A stretch of DNA of 64,000 bases from Ricinus communis (Eukaryota > Streptophyta > Magnoliopsida > Malpighiales > Euphorbiaceae), in contig NC_063265.1 of the NCBI RefSeq assembly GCF_019578655.1, positions 18,772,285 to 18,836,284 of the forward strand. Direction: 5' to 3'. This document shows positions 13,454-26,914 of this stretch, piece by piece. A model generated the notes under the pieces. The model had not been told where the DNA came from. It saw only the letters and a program-made list of their open reading frames with translations, and ran no database searches. Position 1 is the stretch's first letter. Each line of letters opens with the position of its first letter. Position numbers and translations under genes: made by a program.

Positions 13454-15560
13454 TGTCACGACCCCACCCGTGGGCCCGTGACCGGCACTAGGAAATGGGT
13501 AGGCGTAAGGCCACCGAAACCCGTAGTAAGCTTGACACTCACTCACTTAAACAAATCTCATCTCAAATTAATATTATTAAAGCCATAAATTATCTTAATA
13601 GTTACATTCTACATAAATATTTCGGTCCGCCAGAAAAATTAGGCGAGACCCGAAACTCATAAAATTTACAACTGATACCTCTACTATTGCAACTGCGGAG
13701 AATCTAAGATTTTTACAATTTGACATATCAAATCAAATACATCACCCGATGATGAAGGAGTCGGGTTACTGAATAAGAGTCGCGAGAAGGCTAACAGTCA
13801 TTAATCTGAAAAACAGTAAATGGAGACTGTCAGTCTCGAGAGTGATCAAATAATCTAGAGACTATTGCTTTCTTCACAGAAAATATTAATAATTCGAATC
13901 AATATATCAAACCATGCACGTAAATACAACTCATATTATAATCATACCATAATAAATAAATAAATAAATAAAATATATTTTTACTTTTACGGGACGAGTG
14001 GCTCAGTAGAACCCTAACTCCAAATTCTAATAGCCTTGGCTCTTAATCCAACAGTCTGCCGGCCCCAGAGCAAGCTCGATCGGTCATTACCTCAAACAAC
14101 ACTTGACAATTCTTAAATAATGCTGGAGAGAGCGTTGCTCGATCAGGGACCTTAACTCCGGCAATCAACTGAACTCAGCCTAGAGAGCAATGCTCGATCA
14201 GGGCAAATAAATCCATAATAATCTTATGTCATGATCACACGGACAGGGACGATGTAACCCACTGAGGTAGCATGTTCTACGAAAGCCACATTTCCCAAAA
14301 CGCAATCATCACATTTAATAAATATCATTGTCTAATGAAATCATTCAACACATATCAAAATAAAGATTAAAAATTTAGGATAAGACAACGTGCAATTCGT
14401 GTCGAAAAATATAATAATATATGTATTATTATAACGTTACTAATAATAATATTTATATTATTTTTAATAATTAATAATCAAGTGAAATTATTTATTTTGC
14501 GATACTAATAATCATATTAAGCACAAATTCTAAAATAGCATATTAAAATCGGACTTAGCAATAGTGCAATGATTAAATGACTTTAACTCATGAGGTTTTG
14601 GCGACCTTCTAGCTCTGTCCGATGCCTTGGTTGGGCGGAATGAGCGAACAAATCATCTAATCACGGAAAATAATTTATCAATTATGCTGAAACAATCGAT
14701 CATTAATCCTAGTCTAGACTCTTGGACCGGTCGTCTAAGAATCTCGACTCGGAGAATTCTAGAAAATCCGGCGGAACCTCCCTACAACACGGACATTACC
14801 CCAGCAAAAGCGGGTCCGGGACTGCCGGAAAAATACTACAAATATCCAACAATCCAGGAGCAACGGTCGGGTCCCGGACTTCACTATTCCCGGCCCAACA
14901 GAAGGCACAAAACACGAGGCGTAAACCGACAAACAATTATTTATGACTCACAAATATCATCAAATAATCAATATAAACCGAGTAGACACACAATTAAACC
15001 AAGAATTCCAAAATTAATGGGCGAGAGATAATTATCGAGACTTGCTCGGTCGCTCGACTTGCCTCCGTACGGAATCCGATCGACGATCCGAACACATCAT
15101 CGGACTACACAACGGCACCGATGGCGACGATCCCCGCTCGACACCGATCATCCGAGAGAGATTTTCGGACGATCACGGCCGCTAGTTAGCATACGAGCAG
15201 ATCGCCACGAAACGGTGCAATCGCGTTGGGAGAGTCGGGAGCTCCATCCTCGGGAGCTCGTGAAAAAAGTCGACAAACGCCGGATGCCACTCTAAATTTC
15301 ACTTTGTCGGATCTTGAACTCGGCGTCGCCACCCAAAGCCCCGCCGAGAAGCCCGAGGAGCGACGCCACGGGCTTGCGGCCCTCCGCTGAGGCTGCTCTA
15401 CCGTGATTCCCATTGGCGGTCGTGACGCCTGTCCGCTCCGACATCGTGACGCCGACATGCCTTCCGACTAGACAGGCAAGACACGCAGCGGCCTTGCACT
15501 GGCATGACGTCAAGCGTTCCAGTCGTCGAGCTCGTGAGAATCGCCATGCATGGAAGACGA

Positions 15561-15597
<37 letters not shown>

Positions 15598-16352
15598 CGG
15601 CACCGCACTCTCTCTCCCTCTCTTCCTATCTTCTTCCCCGATTCATTTCCTTTCAATATCGACACTAAGCCCCCAAACTTTTTCTTATTACATTTTGGTC
15701 CCTCAACTTTCTTAATTACTTAAAATTTCATCCAGAGAAATTCCAATTCAATCCCTAAACTTTCCTTTAGCCTTTCAATTAAGCCCCTAACTATTCAATT
15801 TGGGCCAAATTAGAATTATTGAAAATACATAATTACAAAAATACCCCTGACCGACATATTTATTTACAAAAATAGCAAACTCATAAATTTCCATTAAAAG
15901 CCCATAAAAATAAAATTATACTTTCAATCCTTATTCCAAAATAAATTTCCAATTTAGTCCTAACACAAAATTAATTTAAATAATAAATTTCCAACTTAAA
16001 ATTTAATACCACTAATCAATTAAAATACCAATTTTCCCAAAATTCTTTTATAAAAACATCCTTTACAATTTCTTCCAAAAATTTTCAATATATATAATTT
16101 TATTTATACATATACATATACATATACATTGGGGAAAAATTAGAATAACCAAAAATATATTCTACCCTTCAAATAATTTACTTAATTAATTCTTAAAATT
16201 TAAAACTAATTGGATATAGAAAAATAATTCATTTAATTGACTAATATTAAAATTTCCATGAAATCATTTCAAATTAAACCAAATAAAAATGAAGTTAAAA
16301 TTAACTTAAATAAAAACTCATTATTAAATATATAAAAATTCCGGGTATTACA
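13454..16352. mobile_element. Solo LTR (about 2.9 kb) of an LTR retrotransposon
   Basis: The block starts TGTCACGACCCCACCCG and ends CCGGGTATTACA, so it has the TG...CA termini of an LTR. It is flanked on both sides by the identical 5-mer TCAAA (13449-13453 and 16353-16357), a perfect target-site duplication. No primer-binding site, gag-pol or second LTR is present, which points to LTR-LTR recombination. The size and the TGTCACGACCC...GGGTATTACA ends resemble large plant Ty3/gypsy LTRs; that family call is inference. The centre (about 14600-15600) is markedly more GC-rich than the surroundings and contains open frames without recognised domains. A CT microsatellite lies at 15565-15594. Confidence 0.85.
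15565..15594. repeat. CT microsatellite inside the solo LTR
   Basis: About 15 CT units, inside the GC-rich centre of the LTR. Confidence 0.9.
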
Positions 16353-16357
16353 TCAAA
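16353..16357. repeat. Target-site duplication TCAAA, right copy
   Basis: It is identical to 13449-13453. A five-base duplication is the usual size for LTR retrotransposon integrase. Confidence 0.85.
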
Positions 16358-18830
16358 GGCTAATTTTCTTTTAGTCTCTTAATTTTATCTAAAATATCGT
16401 TTTAATTATGATAACTAATTTGTGCATCACAGTAGCATATATCTAGTATCACTACTATATTCGTGATTATTATTTGATAATTTCCATGAAGCATGAATAA
16501 ATAATTATAGACATTCTAAATGCTACTTACTTCAAAATTAAAATCTATGTCATATTAGTTTTAATATATGTCATTTTATGATTTGGCAAAGATAATAAAA
16601 ATAATCATTTTCTTCCAACATGAATAAGATTTTTAAATATATTATTGCTTACTAAAAGTTGTTAGTAAATTGTGTTATAATAGTTTTAATGAATAATTAT
16701 TTGTGTATTTGTTAAAAGTATGTTGATTAATAATTTATTTAGAATGATAATTGACTGAAAAAGATTTTAATACATACAAATACATAAAAAAAATTATTTA
16801 ATGTTTAAATGTTTAATATAATTATAGTTTTTAAAATTAATTTAAATAAGAAATATTTAAAAATATTATTATTATTATTATAAAATTCAATCGTATTAAA
16901 AAAATTAGTATATTATTTAAATTTATATCTTTATATAATAATAGAAGACAAAACCTTATGAACAGCAATTCTAAAATTAATGTCACCAAATTGATTTACC
17001 AGTGCTCTCTTTTCCTCGCATGGAACCAACTTACAGAAACGACGTAGCTTTGATTGGTCCTTTATTCCTTTTCGCAAACAACTGATTTCTGCCAAATTAC
17101 TGGTGTGCCCTGCGACATAACGGTATAAAAACGACGGCGCATGTTTATGGTGTCTTCAGAGCTATTTTTGATGTATGGTGCGGCCGACAAACGCATAAAC
17201 TCCTAATTACCAGATAACCCTTAAAACACAACACCATATGTAAAAAAATGGTGTCCTCCAATATACATTGCTAACATTTCAGATTATTGATTTATACAAT
17301 GACTCTCTAGTAAGTAGTAACTCACACTACCTTCTGTATTTCCCTCTCATCTATCACCAACTTCAGAAAGACATTTAGTTGATTTGCTAACCCCTTATTT
17401 GGATCCATAGACTTTTTCAAGCCTTTGCTTACCCTGGACTGGTTTCGATGGAAGTCTCTATTTCCATATAACATTTTTTATTCCCTTCATTTCCATCTAT
17501 TTCTGACAAAAACCAAAATACTGCATTTTCTTAAATCTTTATTCTTATTTTTTTCTATTTTACTTTAATGTCAACTTCTTTTCAGTTGTCTATAAATCTG
17601 CATATATAGTTTGCATGTTATTATACAATTATCCCGTTGCTATTGGTTTATTCATTAACCCTTGCAACATTTTTTTACATGTCATATTTCGGTTATTTAA
17701 TATACACATATTTACGCTTCTACCCTATGCATATGAGCTTACACTGTAGATTAACCCCAAGCAAATAATTTATTTAGTTATTGTTAATAGAAGTCTAGCC
17801 AACTTTAGTATTTCTTTTATAAAGTTAACCCACATTCATTTGATTTGATTGAATTATGACATGCTTATTTAATCTTTTTATCAAATTAGATTAAAATATT
17901 TCTGGTAAATATAAAGTTTAGTTATATTGTATACCAAATTAATAATAGAAATAATATCTTTTAACTAAAAATAGTATTTTTTATTATCATAACTTAAAAT
18001 TAATTATATAACAATGCAATAATTTTATTGCAAATATAATTGATTTATAAATGTTTAAATTTTAATCAGATTAAATTAAAGTAAGAACAAAAATTAGAGC
18101 AAAATAAGTATAATTAATTATTTTTTAGATACTGAAGTAATTTATGCTAAGAGATAGATTTTATTCTAAATTAATAAAAAAAAATTTGTACGAGTTTGAT
18201 ACTTGATAACGAACTTAAAGGTTAAATTGTAAATTTAAAATATTAATTTTGTCTTTTAACTGTATTGACTTTACAGCAACTGATACGAACCTTGTTAGTT
18301 TATAACAAAATACGATGATGCAAAATTGGAATTCAATCATTCAAGAAAGCTAAATATGATTTAGTTAGATATAAATGACTCAAAGATAACTTGTATTTTA
18401 AATTTTAGTGTAGAAATACTCTAGATTCCACACTAAAGAACAAATACAAGACGAGTGATAAGTTAATCAAACGCCACAAGAACAAATGATAACAAGCTGT
18501 CAAAAAAATCTTAATTAGTGAAAATCAAATATTATTAACATTTAACCTTTGCTCGACTAACCTAAACTTATATAAGCCTCATTTTTCAACCCTAAAAATA
18601 AAAAGAAAACAAACAACAAAAAAACACTATAATTAAGACTCCTAATTAATATATGACTTCTTTAAAATGTAAAGACTCTTAAAGTAAAGACTTTTTTAAT
18701 TAAATTTAAAAATTTATAATATTAACAATTCAGTAAGCCTCATTTTCTATTTTTATATTATTTACTTGAGATTGTTATAAAAAAAATTAAAAGAAAAAAG
18801 GAATATCAGCAATCATTATGTGGGCAGCTG
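16358..18830. other. AT-rich intergenic DNA with one GC-richer island
   Basis: Mostly AT-rich without coding character. The exception is 16990-17250, which has more balanced composition, a CCAAT-type GATTGGTCC (around 17052), GTATAAAAACG (17123) and two ACGACG words. It looks promoter-like, but no ORF follows. No mobile-element ends were recognised. Confidence 0.4.
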
Positions 18831-20739
18831 TTTCGGGCACGCACTCAAGTGTTTTTAACCACTATGGCACTGTAAGACTTTTCAACTTAATCGGGTACAC
18901 GCTAACTAATCATTGAAACTAGTGCAAAGATGAGAGCCGCCACCCGGGTAATCACCGAGACACTTTTACTAATAAGTGGCATTTTTTTAGATTCTATAAG
19001 GAAGCTTACACCACAGAGTCTAGAGTGGATCCGAAAACCAATTTTCTTATTTGTGTATTATTAATATTTAATTTATTATTTAACAAATTATTCCTTATAA
19101 ATGTAAATAATTTATACACATGTATGATAAAACAACAAACATGATACACCTAAGTCTAACCTATTCAATCCAGCCCGTATTAGAATAGTTAGCCTAGCTT
19201 CCTAATCAATTATGCGTAAGGCCCACCTAGTGTAGCTTAATAACATGCCACACTCTTAATTTCCACCATTTAGACCTAATAGATTACATATTATGAGAAG
19301 ACTCATTTAGTGTAATCCTAATTCTAATTAGGTCCAAGCCCTAACTAAAATGTGTCAAAGTTTGTTAAATCTACTTAGATTTTAGGATTTTAGGCCCAGT
19401 TAAAATTGATTAGCATATTGGACTACCAAATTTATATTGAATCAGTTTTTAACCTAAGTTTATGTGGCCTATTTTAACTAATCAATCATGTAATTATATA
19501 ATTAATTAACATGCAATAAATAGAAATAAATAAAATATAGCAGAAAGTAAAACCTAGTTATTACAACCCGCCTACAACTACGATTACGAAAAGGAAAAAA
19601 CCTAAAAGAACTATACAGAAGCCGAAATACATCAGAAAAATATCTGAAAATCAAAAGAATGTGGGCTGGGCACGAACAACTGATCGACTCTATAAGAAGA
19701 TTCGATCGACTCAACACAGAGCCAATTGACTCTACATTGAGCTGAGTAGCTTTAGAGTTTTTTAGTCTATTTTTGTCGTTCTTCAACACGTTTTCACATT
19801 TCCAGAGCCGAAATTTCACGTGCATAGACATTAAAATCGATTAGAATAAGAAAAGGATAGAACATTAAAATAAAAGCAACAAAAGTCGATTAAACAATCA
19901 AAACCATAAATTACTAAAAATCCTAAATACTGTGAACTACCAGAAGGCCAACCAAAACAAGAAGATCATGTTTACCAGGTTTAATTACCCAATCATAATG
20001 ACAAATAAATCTAAATATTGATCCTATAACATGTTTCTAATTGGCAAAATGTCAAATCTCAAAACCCTAAGTTCTTATTATCAAAATCAAACCCTATTAA
20101 CATGCATATTCATCGAAAAATTAATCTAATCATACTTATCATAGATCAAAATCCTAATTATGTTTCTAAGAATAGATAATAGAAGAAAACAAAAGAATGA
20201 ATGAAAGGATTGATTTTATGATGAATATGAATGTATGGTTAAAGGAACCCTTAGGTTGTCACTGTAAATACTGGATCTGCGAGTCTCAGGTGACGAGAAT
20301 GTACTTGAATCGAAGACCGAATAGAAATCTAGTGCTAGATCTGGCTTAAAGAAGCCTTTTGTCGATTTAGAAAAAGTTTCAAAAAATGATATTTCTTCAG
20401 TGGCTTGTTTCCTAAAATCGTTCTTTCTTAAGTAGTTTAAATCTTCTAATGATGAATAAGATCGGCAGTGTTTTTCTTTCTTTTCTCTCTAGATTTTCTC
20501 TTTATTTTTTCTTTCTCAATGTCTCTCAAATGGCGATCCATTTACTGCCAATTTTCAATTCTTGATTCCTCCTCAAAATTCTAAACACCTCTTTTTATTT
20601 ATAAAGGTAGGGTTTCAAAGAAAACCTAGAGAAAGCAATACAATTTTAGAAATATCGATAAATATCTTATTTTATTTTTAATTTAAATAATTATCGATAA
20701 AACGATGGTTATCGTCAATGAAACTTTCTAGAATTTGTA
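18831..20739. repeat. Probable body of the dispersed repeat ending at 21065
   Basis: The stretch contains conserved-looking non-coding blocks, such as GAGCCGCCACCCGGGTAATC near 18932, and a region with recurring 'gatcgact' words (19680-19740). It runs without a break into the copy B repeat at 20740-21065. There is no coding capacity for gag or pol. The left boundary is not defined; extension to 18831 is inference from composition. Confidence 0.35.
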
Positions 20740-21065
20740 TGTGGACATGTAATCATCACAAAAAATGATATTGGCATTGCCAAAAACCCAATTGGCATTA
20801 TGTAGAGCCGAATGGCTTTACGCAATAAAAGTTTATGAAAAACTAATAATTATGTCCATGAATTTATAAAAATTACTATTTTGATCCTCAAACTTAATTT
20901 TTTTTGATAATTAGGTCCAAATTGATTTCAAAAAGGTAATTTCAACTGGATTAACCTCGACCCTAGCCTCGGGCTCATCTATCCTTCCCCCCCCGAGACA
21001 CAAAGGCAGTAACTTTCATCATAGGATTTTCTATTTTTCTCTCGATATCTAGATCCGGAAAGGGA
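20740..21065. repeat. Dispersed repeat, copy B (related to 290-640)
   Basis: It carries the same ordered landmarks as copy A in the same orientation: GCCGAATGGCTT, an AATTAGGTCCAAATTGATT tract, CCTCGACCCTAGCCTCGG, CATAGGATTTTC and CTCGATATCTAGATC. Similarity ends just after that motif. The family was not identified. Confidence 0.6.
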
Positions 21066-22684
21066 GTGTTGATATATTGTTTATCATTTTAATATGATTT
21101 AAATATTTATTTTATATTTATATTTAAATTAGGTCAATTTAATTAAAATCAAATATATAATAGATGGATTAGAATTAAAGTTGGGTATTGAACGGTAAAT
21201 GCATCAATTTATTTTATATTAATTTATAACACTGAACATGTGTCTGTTATTTTAAATATAGTAGTTTATTAATTTATATTATATAAATAGTAATGAATCT
21301 AACTAATTAATATTTACGTATGTGGCACTTGGAAAAATGCCTAGTTTAATGAAGGTATAGCAAATAATAATATCATAAGAAGAAAATAATGAACTATTTT
21401 TAGGATCAAAATATTAATTACTTAGGAAACTAACTTATTAGTTAACACGTTACTTTTATACTAGTCTTAAAATTAACATAATGATAATTAGTATAGCATA
21501 TTAGTTAATTTGTAGCATAATAATATCATCGATATAATTTAAGTAAATATAAAGATCATATATATATATATATAAATTTAGATTGGGTTTTACTTACTGT
21601 TTGAATAGAACTGCATTTCCCGAGCCCATAGCACACTACCTTGACCCAAACAAAGATGTGAAGTCTAACCTCATTCAATCTACAATTTATAGACTAAGGG
21701 CCATCCACAAAAAATAGGGCCCATGTCCATGTATAGCCTACTAAACAAACCCATGACTTTATCCCTTTGTACTTTTGCCTCCGTTTAATTGCCATTTTTT
21801 TTAGAGAAATTATCAATTACTACCAAGTCATTTATAGACTAAATTCATTGTATTGTGACATTAATTGAATTTTAATAATGAGATGTTAATAGTAATAAAT
21901 AAACTAATCAATGAAAATGCAACATTTAATAAATGAAGCTATATATTACTATGCAATTGATTTAATGTGATAGACTGAGTCTACCTAAAAATTTCTTATT
22001 TTTGCTTATAGTTGAACATGAAAAATTTACATTAAATGAAGAAACTTGTTATATTGCAAGATCTAAACGTAAACTATTTGATACATCCAAAATTCCGCAT
22101 CTGCCAAAACAAACTCAGAAATTACTAATGTGTCGACTCTATTCTTGGAATTGTATAAATTTGATGAAAAAAATTTTGACTTCTTATGTTCATGTCAATA
22201 TTTACTACCTTTTTTGGTCAAAATTTAAAATATTTGAAGTCAGCTTAATAAATTTAGTTTGTTCAAAAAATTACAAATAGAAACTTTTATAATTTTAAAT
22301 AATAAATTAGAGTTTATCAAAATTTTAAAATGCATAAGCAAATCAGGCCAAGTTGGAGCCAAAACTTGAAAAATTGAAGCTCGACCCTGACTGAATTTTG
22401 AACAGCTTTATATGAAAATAGGATAATTAACAATGGGGCATTAATTACAAGTATTTTTTAAAAAAAGAAAAAGCTGCTAACACAAAGCAGTCATGCCTGT
22501 ACGAATAAAATATAAGAAGGGAAACTTAAGATCAAGGTCATTTGCTTATGGAAGTCAATATTTTGATGTCAAATGGATGCATGAAAGGGATTGACCAGCA
22601 ATATCTGAGGGTATTGACAGGGAAAGGAGATGGAGTAAATATAATCATGAGAAAAAGAAAAAGAAATTAAGAAGGGAGCGAGGT

Positions 22685-22728
<44 letters not shown>

Positions 22729-24002
22729 CTTGTTGAACCCACCATACCTAACAACAGCTTCTTACAAATCCCTGTTGGCAGGCCCTAACCCATCAATTAT
22801 AACTCTTTTTAACAAAATATTGTAACTTTCCATTAATGAATCATTAAAAGGTTGAAAGAGCATCACCATCAACTCTCGGATGTATTATCTCGTATATTTT
22901 TAGATAGATTCAAATAAATAAATAAAATGAATTCTTAGAATTCGGGTCTCTTCCAAACTAAGAAAAGTTTGAGTATTTGAAAAAATGATTTTACCCAAAG
23001 TCAAGTTTAATTTACAGAAATATTATAGCTAATCTAAGACCGATTTGATTGGTTATTTCAATTATCGAATTGAAAGCAAAAGGTATGTATAAATTTTCAG
23101 TTAAATACAATTAAACACTTAAATTTAAAATGGTTTAATTATATTGCTAAAATTTGTAAAATAAAATAATTATAGTCTTGAAGCCAGCTCCTTTTTAACT
23201 AATCCTTCTTAACTAATGAAAATAGCGTTGAATTCTCTTTGTCAAAGTAAAGAACTCTTTGTCAAAGTAAAAAAAAAAATTATTATTTTATTATAATTTT
23301 TATCTTTTAGTGTCTAAAACTAACTGAGTTTCGTTTTATTATATGGTGAATTAGATGAAATTAGTTTCAAGAATGTAATTGTTATGTTTTTCAATTTTTA
23401 AGAGTGTAGTTAAATTACTTTAACATTTAGAAATCTAACAACATTTTGATTGAAAAATTAAGAATTTTGATGTAACTTTTACCATTATAAAAATTAGAAA
23501 TATTTTATGTATAGCCTCATTTAGAATTTAAGTTGATAGGAGTATTTTTTAAATAAATCTTTATGAGTTTTGAAAACAGTGATGGAATTTGATAAATTAA
23601 ATGCTAAATTTTTTTAAAAAATATTAAAAACAAAAATAGGCAAAAACATATGTAGCCACCTAAACTATTATGGATTAGTCAATTAATCATTTTAATTTTT
23701 TAACTTTTATCCACAGCCGCTCTAATTGGTACTTTTTACTATATAAATATTTTTATGCTAGTAAGTATATGTGTGTGATTGTATGCAAATGAAAGCAAGT
23801 GAGTCTAAATTTGAAGGCTAATATGGATGACATGTCATTTTCTATTTGCTACCTATAACCATCTTTTATAAGTTGAAAAGCAACCCAAAATCATATTTTA
23901 GTCTTAAAGTAACTCTTCTTCTTCTTCCTAGAAATGCAGAGATCTTTAACATACAATAGAAAGAAAAAAGAGATATCGGGTTTTTACCGGATGAAAGTGT
24001 CA
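21066..24002. other. AT-rich intergenic DNA
   Basis: No supported gene. A 92-codon open frame at 22002-22280 starts in AT-rich sequence and shows no recognisable domain. An AT microsatellite lies at 22687-22726 and a shorter TA run near 21561-21574. Confidence 0.5.
22687..22726. repeat. AT dinucleotide microsatellite
   Basis: An uninterrupted run of about 20 AT units. Confidence 0.9.
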
Positions 24003-24131
24003 AATCTTGGGAGAGAAAATTAGTATTGATTTTCTCACACAATGTTTTCTTACAATGCTTGCTATATACACAAAAAAAGATACTAGCTTCACACGTGTCA
24101 GGTTCCTATTGGTGACATACATATTCTATTA
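24003..24131 (-). repeat. 3' LTR of copia element A
   Basis: It matches 29219-29342 through shared words such as ATTGATTTTCTCACA, TGCTATATACACAAAAAAA and CATACATATTCTATTA. On the minus strand it follows the polypurine tract TTGAGGGGGGC. Confidence 0.8.
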
Positions 24132-24144
24132 GCCCCCCTCAAGT
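24132..24144 (-). other. Polypurine tract of copia element A
   Basis: The minus strand reads ACTTGAGGGGGGC immediately before the 3' LTR. This primes plus-strand DNA synthesis in copia elements. Confidence 0.75.
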
Positions 24145-24284
24145 TAGAGCATACAGATTCTGGATGCCCAACTTGGAAATGGAAGCTTGGAACAGAGTCA
24201 GAGTTGAACTTCAGTAAAGGAGTCAGCCAGTTGTTTTGATGAAGGGACTGGCATAAGATTGATGATTCCACATTGAATTTTCTC

Positions 24285-24698
24285 TCAGATGAGGTGGCAA
24301 TCAATTTCTATATGCTTGGTCCTTGCATGATATACAGGATTCTCAGTAATTCTGATGGCAGACAAGTTGTCACAATATAGATTTGCTGGAAAAAATGGGA
24401 GCTGCAAATCTTGGAGGAGAAAGTGAAGCCATTGTATCTCATATGTCACTGCAGCTATAGCTCTATATTCTGCTTCACTTGAAGAGCGTGAGACTGTTTG
24501 TTGTTTCTTTGACTTCCATGAGATCAATGCTGAACCGAGAAAAATACAGAACCCAGTGATGGACTTTCGGGAATCAGGCCATGAAGCCCAATCAGAATCA
24601 CTAAAAGCTTTAAGCCGGAGATCACCTATTGCTGGGAAAAACAAGCCCTGTCCTAGAGTCCCTTTCAAATATCGGAGAACTCTATGAGCTGAGATCAA
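24285..24698 (-). pseudogene. Copia RNase H domain (element A)
   Basis: The open segment reads YLKGTLGQGLFF, AFSDSDWASWPDSRKSITGF, SRSSSEAEYRAIA and HARTKHIEIDCH. These are the hallmark blocks of the copia RNase H, with the D-E-D catalytic acidic residues still visible. It degrades the RNA strand during reverse transcription. It is cut off from the upstream RT by frameshifts, so it is not a functional gene by itself. Confidence 0.85.
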
Positions 24699-25584
24699 AT
24701 GAATATCTGTAGGGGCTTGAAGGAACTGAGATAACTATTGTACTGCATATGCTATGTCAGGCCTAGTATGGGTCGCATGCACTTGCCAACTAGACTTCAG
24801 ATGTCAGAATGTCTTTGAGGACTGCCTGTTCTAGATAATTTCTCGTTGGATGCTATCGAGTCAGACTAGTTTGCTTGAAAAACGATTCCTCGGTCTAGAG
24901 ATCTAAAGTGTATTTTCTCTGACATAGATTAATACCTGGCAACCTCTAATCTAAGAAATTTTTTTAGTTCTCCAAGATCCTTAATTTGGAAAGTATCATG
25001 CAGGAATCCTTTTATCTTTACAATTTCATCGTATCGTCCGAATCGCTATAAAGAACAATGTCATCCACATAAATAGCTAAAGCAATGAAATTTGATCCAA
25101 AGACCTACCTTTGGTAAAGAAGGGACGTCAGTCCAACCCTTACCATTTACTCTCGGTAATCTGCAGGATTAGCTTTTCATTCCATTGCACTTGTCCTACA
25201 TGCTTGTTTCACAACTCATTCTGGTCTGGTTATCGGGTGGTTGGTCGTAAATCCAGTAGATCTCCTCTTGTAAGTCACCATGCAAAAGGCGCTTTTTGAT
25301 ATCAAGTCGATAAAAGTTCCAAATCTCCCCACAAAAAGAAGTTCAACCATAAGAGTTCTGATTGTGGTGATCTTTGCTACAGGACTAAACGTATCGACAA
25401 AGTCAATTCCAGACCTTTGAGTGTATCCCTTAGCCAAAAGCCTTGCTTTGTATATTTCTAGAGTTCCATCAGCCTTAAACTTTATTTTATACACCCATTT
25501 ACAACCAATAGTCTGCTTGCCCTTGGGTAAAGAAACTAATTCCCAGGTATTACTTTCTTCTAAAGCAGCTATTTCTTCAGCCAT
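24699..25584 (-). pseudogene. Copia reverse transcriptase (element A), frameshifted
   Basis: The N-terminal part (25584-25345) reads CKWVYKIKFKADGTLEIYKA and GIDFVDTFSPVAKI, the start of the copia RT. The active-site box IYVDDIV is intact around 25075-25055. Between these the frame shifts near 25330 and again downstream, so the enzyme cannot be made as one chain. Confidence 0.85.
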
Positions 25585-25665
25585 TGCTTGTTTCCAACAA
25601 GTATGTGAGATTGTCTGATTATAATGTTTTGGTATAGGTAATATTGATGTATTACATATATAGGA

Positions 25666-26910
25666 CTAGTACTGAGGTAAGATCTTTTCATAAGATAGAA
25701 CTTGAGAAATACGATGTGGTGTGGTTATAGGTTTGGGCAAAGAAACTTCAAAATCATGAAATTTTGATGGTAGGTGAATATTTCTAGTAGGTCTGGAAGA
25801 GGGTTGAAGGATAGTACCTGAATCAATTGGAGGAGACTGTATTTCAGCAGTAGATGAATGGAGTGAATCAACTGTCTGTGAATCTGCCATCTTGAAATCT
25901 TCAAGTGAACTTTCATTTTGATAAACAGGAATAAGAACATCGTTGGATGGTATTGTAGCAAAAATCTCTTTAAGTGGGAACTTGTTTTCTGTAAATGTTA
26001 CATCTCTAGAGACAAAAATGCTTTTATCCTCTAAATTGTATACTCTGTAACCTTTAGTATTTTTAGAAAAACCAATGAAAACATACTTCATTGCTCTAGG
26101 ATGCATTTTTGTCGTAGGATGAGGTAAAACAAAAGCAAATGCTAAACAACCAAAGACTTTGAGCTAATTATAAGAAGGTTTGACCTTAAAAAGAATTTCA
26201 AAAGGAGTAGATTGGTTTAAAACTGGTGTTGGGGTCCTTATAATTAAAAAGGTAGCATGCAGTACACAATCAATCCAAAAACAAAGAGGGAGATTGGCTT
26301 GAATCCTTAAGCTCCGTGCAACAGAGAGAATATGTTGGTGTTTTCTCTCAACAATACTATTTTGTTGAGGTGTATAGGTACAATAAGTTTGGTGAACAAT
26401 CCCTTTTGATTTGTAGAAATCGGTCATTTCAAATTCTTTCCCGTTATCGGTTCTAAAGCATGTAATCTTGACTGAGAACTGAGTTTCAACAAGATGGTAA
26501 AAATCAATGATTAAATACCTAGCTTCTGACTTAAGCTTTATAGGATAAATCCATAGGAATCTACTATTGTCGTCAACTACGGTTAAAAAATATGAATGAC
26601 CATATATACTTTTGACAGGGAAGGGTCCCCAAATGTCTAAATGAACAAGATCAAAAATTGAAGTAAAAAAAGAATTGCTAACAGGAAAAGTGGGCCTTTT
26701 TTGTTTAGCCAAATGACAAACTTCACATTCAAAGCAATTATCATTAATCACAGCATTATGAAACTGATCAAGATATTTTATTACTTGTTTAGAAAGGTGG
26801 CCAAGTCTGTTATGCCACAGAGTAAAAGCAATGACATTACAACTAACAGGAAATGAATTTAAAAACTTCTCACTATCTTCTTGTTGTAAAAGCTGATACA
26901 ATCCATTCAC
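25666..26910 (-). pseudogene. Copia integrase core and C-terminal region (element A)
   Basis: The segment 26910-26164 begins with a GAG-pre-integrase HHCC zinc finger (HNRLGHLS, then CFECEVCHLAKQKR). The DDE catalytic core follows, with the visible acidic residues in HLDIWGPF, FRTDNGKEF and SIVERKHQ. A stop near 26165 separates the continuing part (26106-25666), which has the typical copia YVFIGFSKNTKGYRVY motif after the core. Integrase inserts the cDNA into the host chromosome. Confidence 0.88.
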
Positions 26911-26914
26911 TTAC

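Noticed and set aside
14627..15715. Open frames of 90-134 codons inside the solo LTR
   Set aside because: They overlap on both strands in GC-rich DNA, contain no recognisable domain and lie wholly inside a TG...CA LTR with a target duplication, so they are most likely chance frames.
22002..22280. 92-codon open frame in AT-rich DNA
   Set aside because: Composition is AT-driven (Lys/Ile/Asn/Leu-rich) with no domain, so it is treated as chance.
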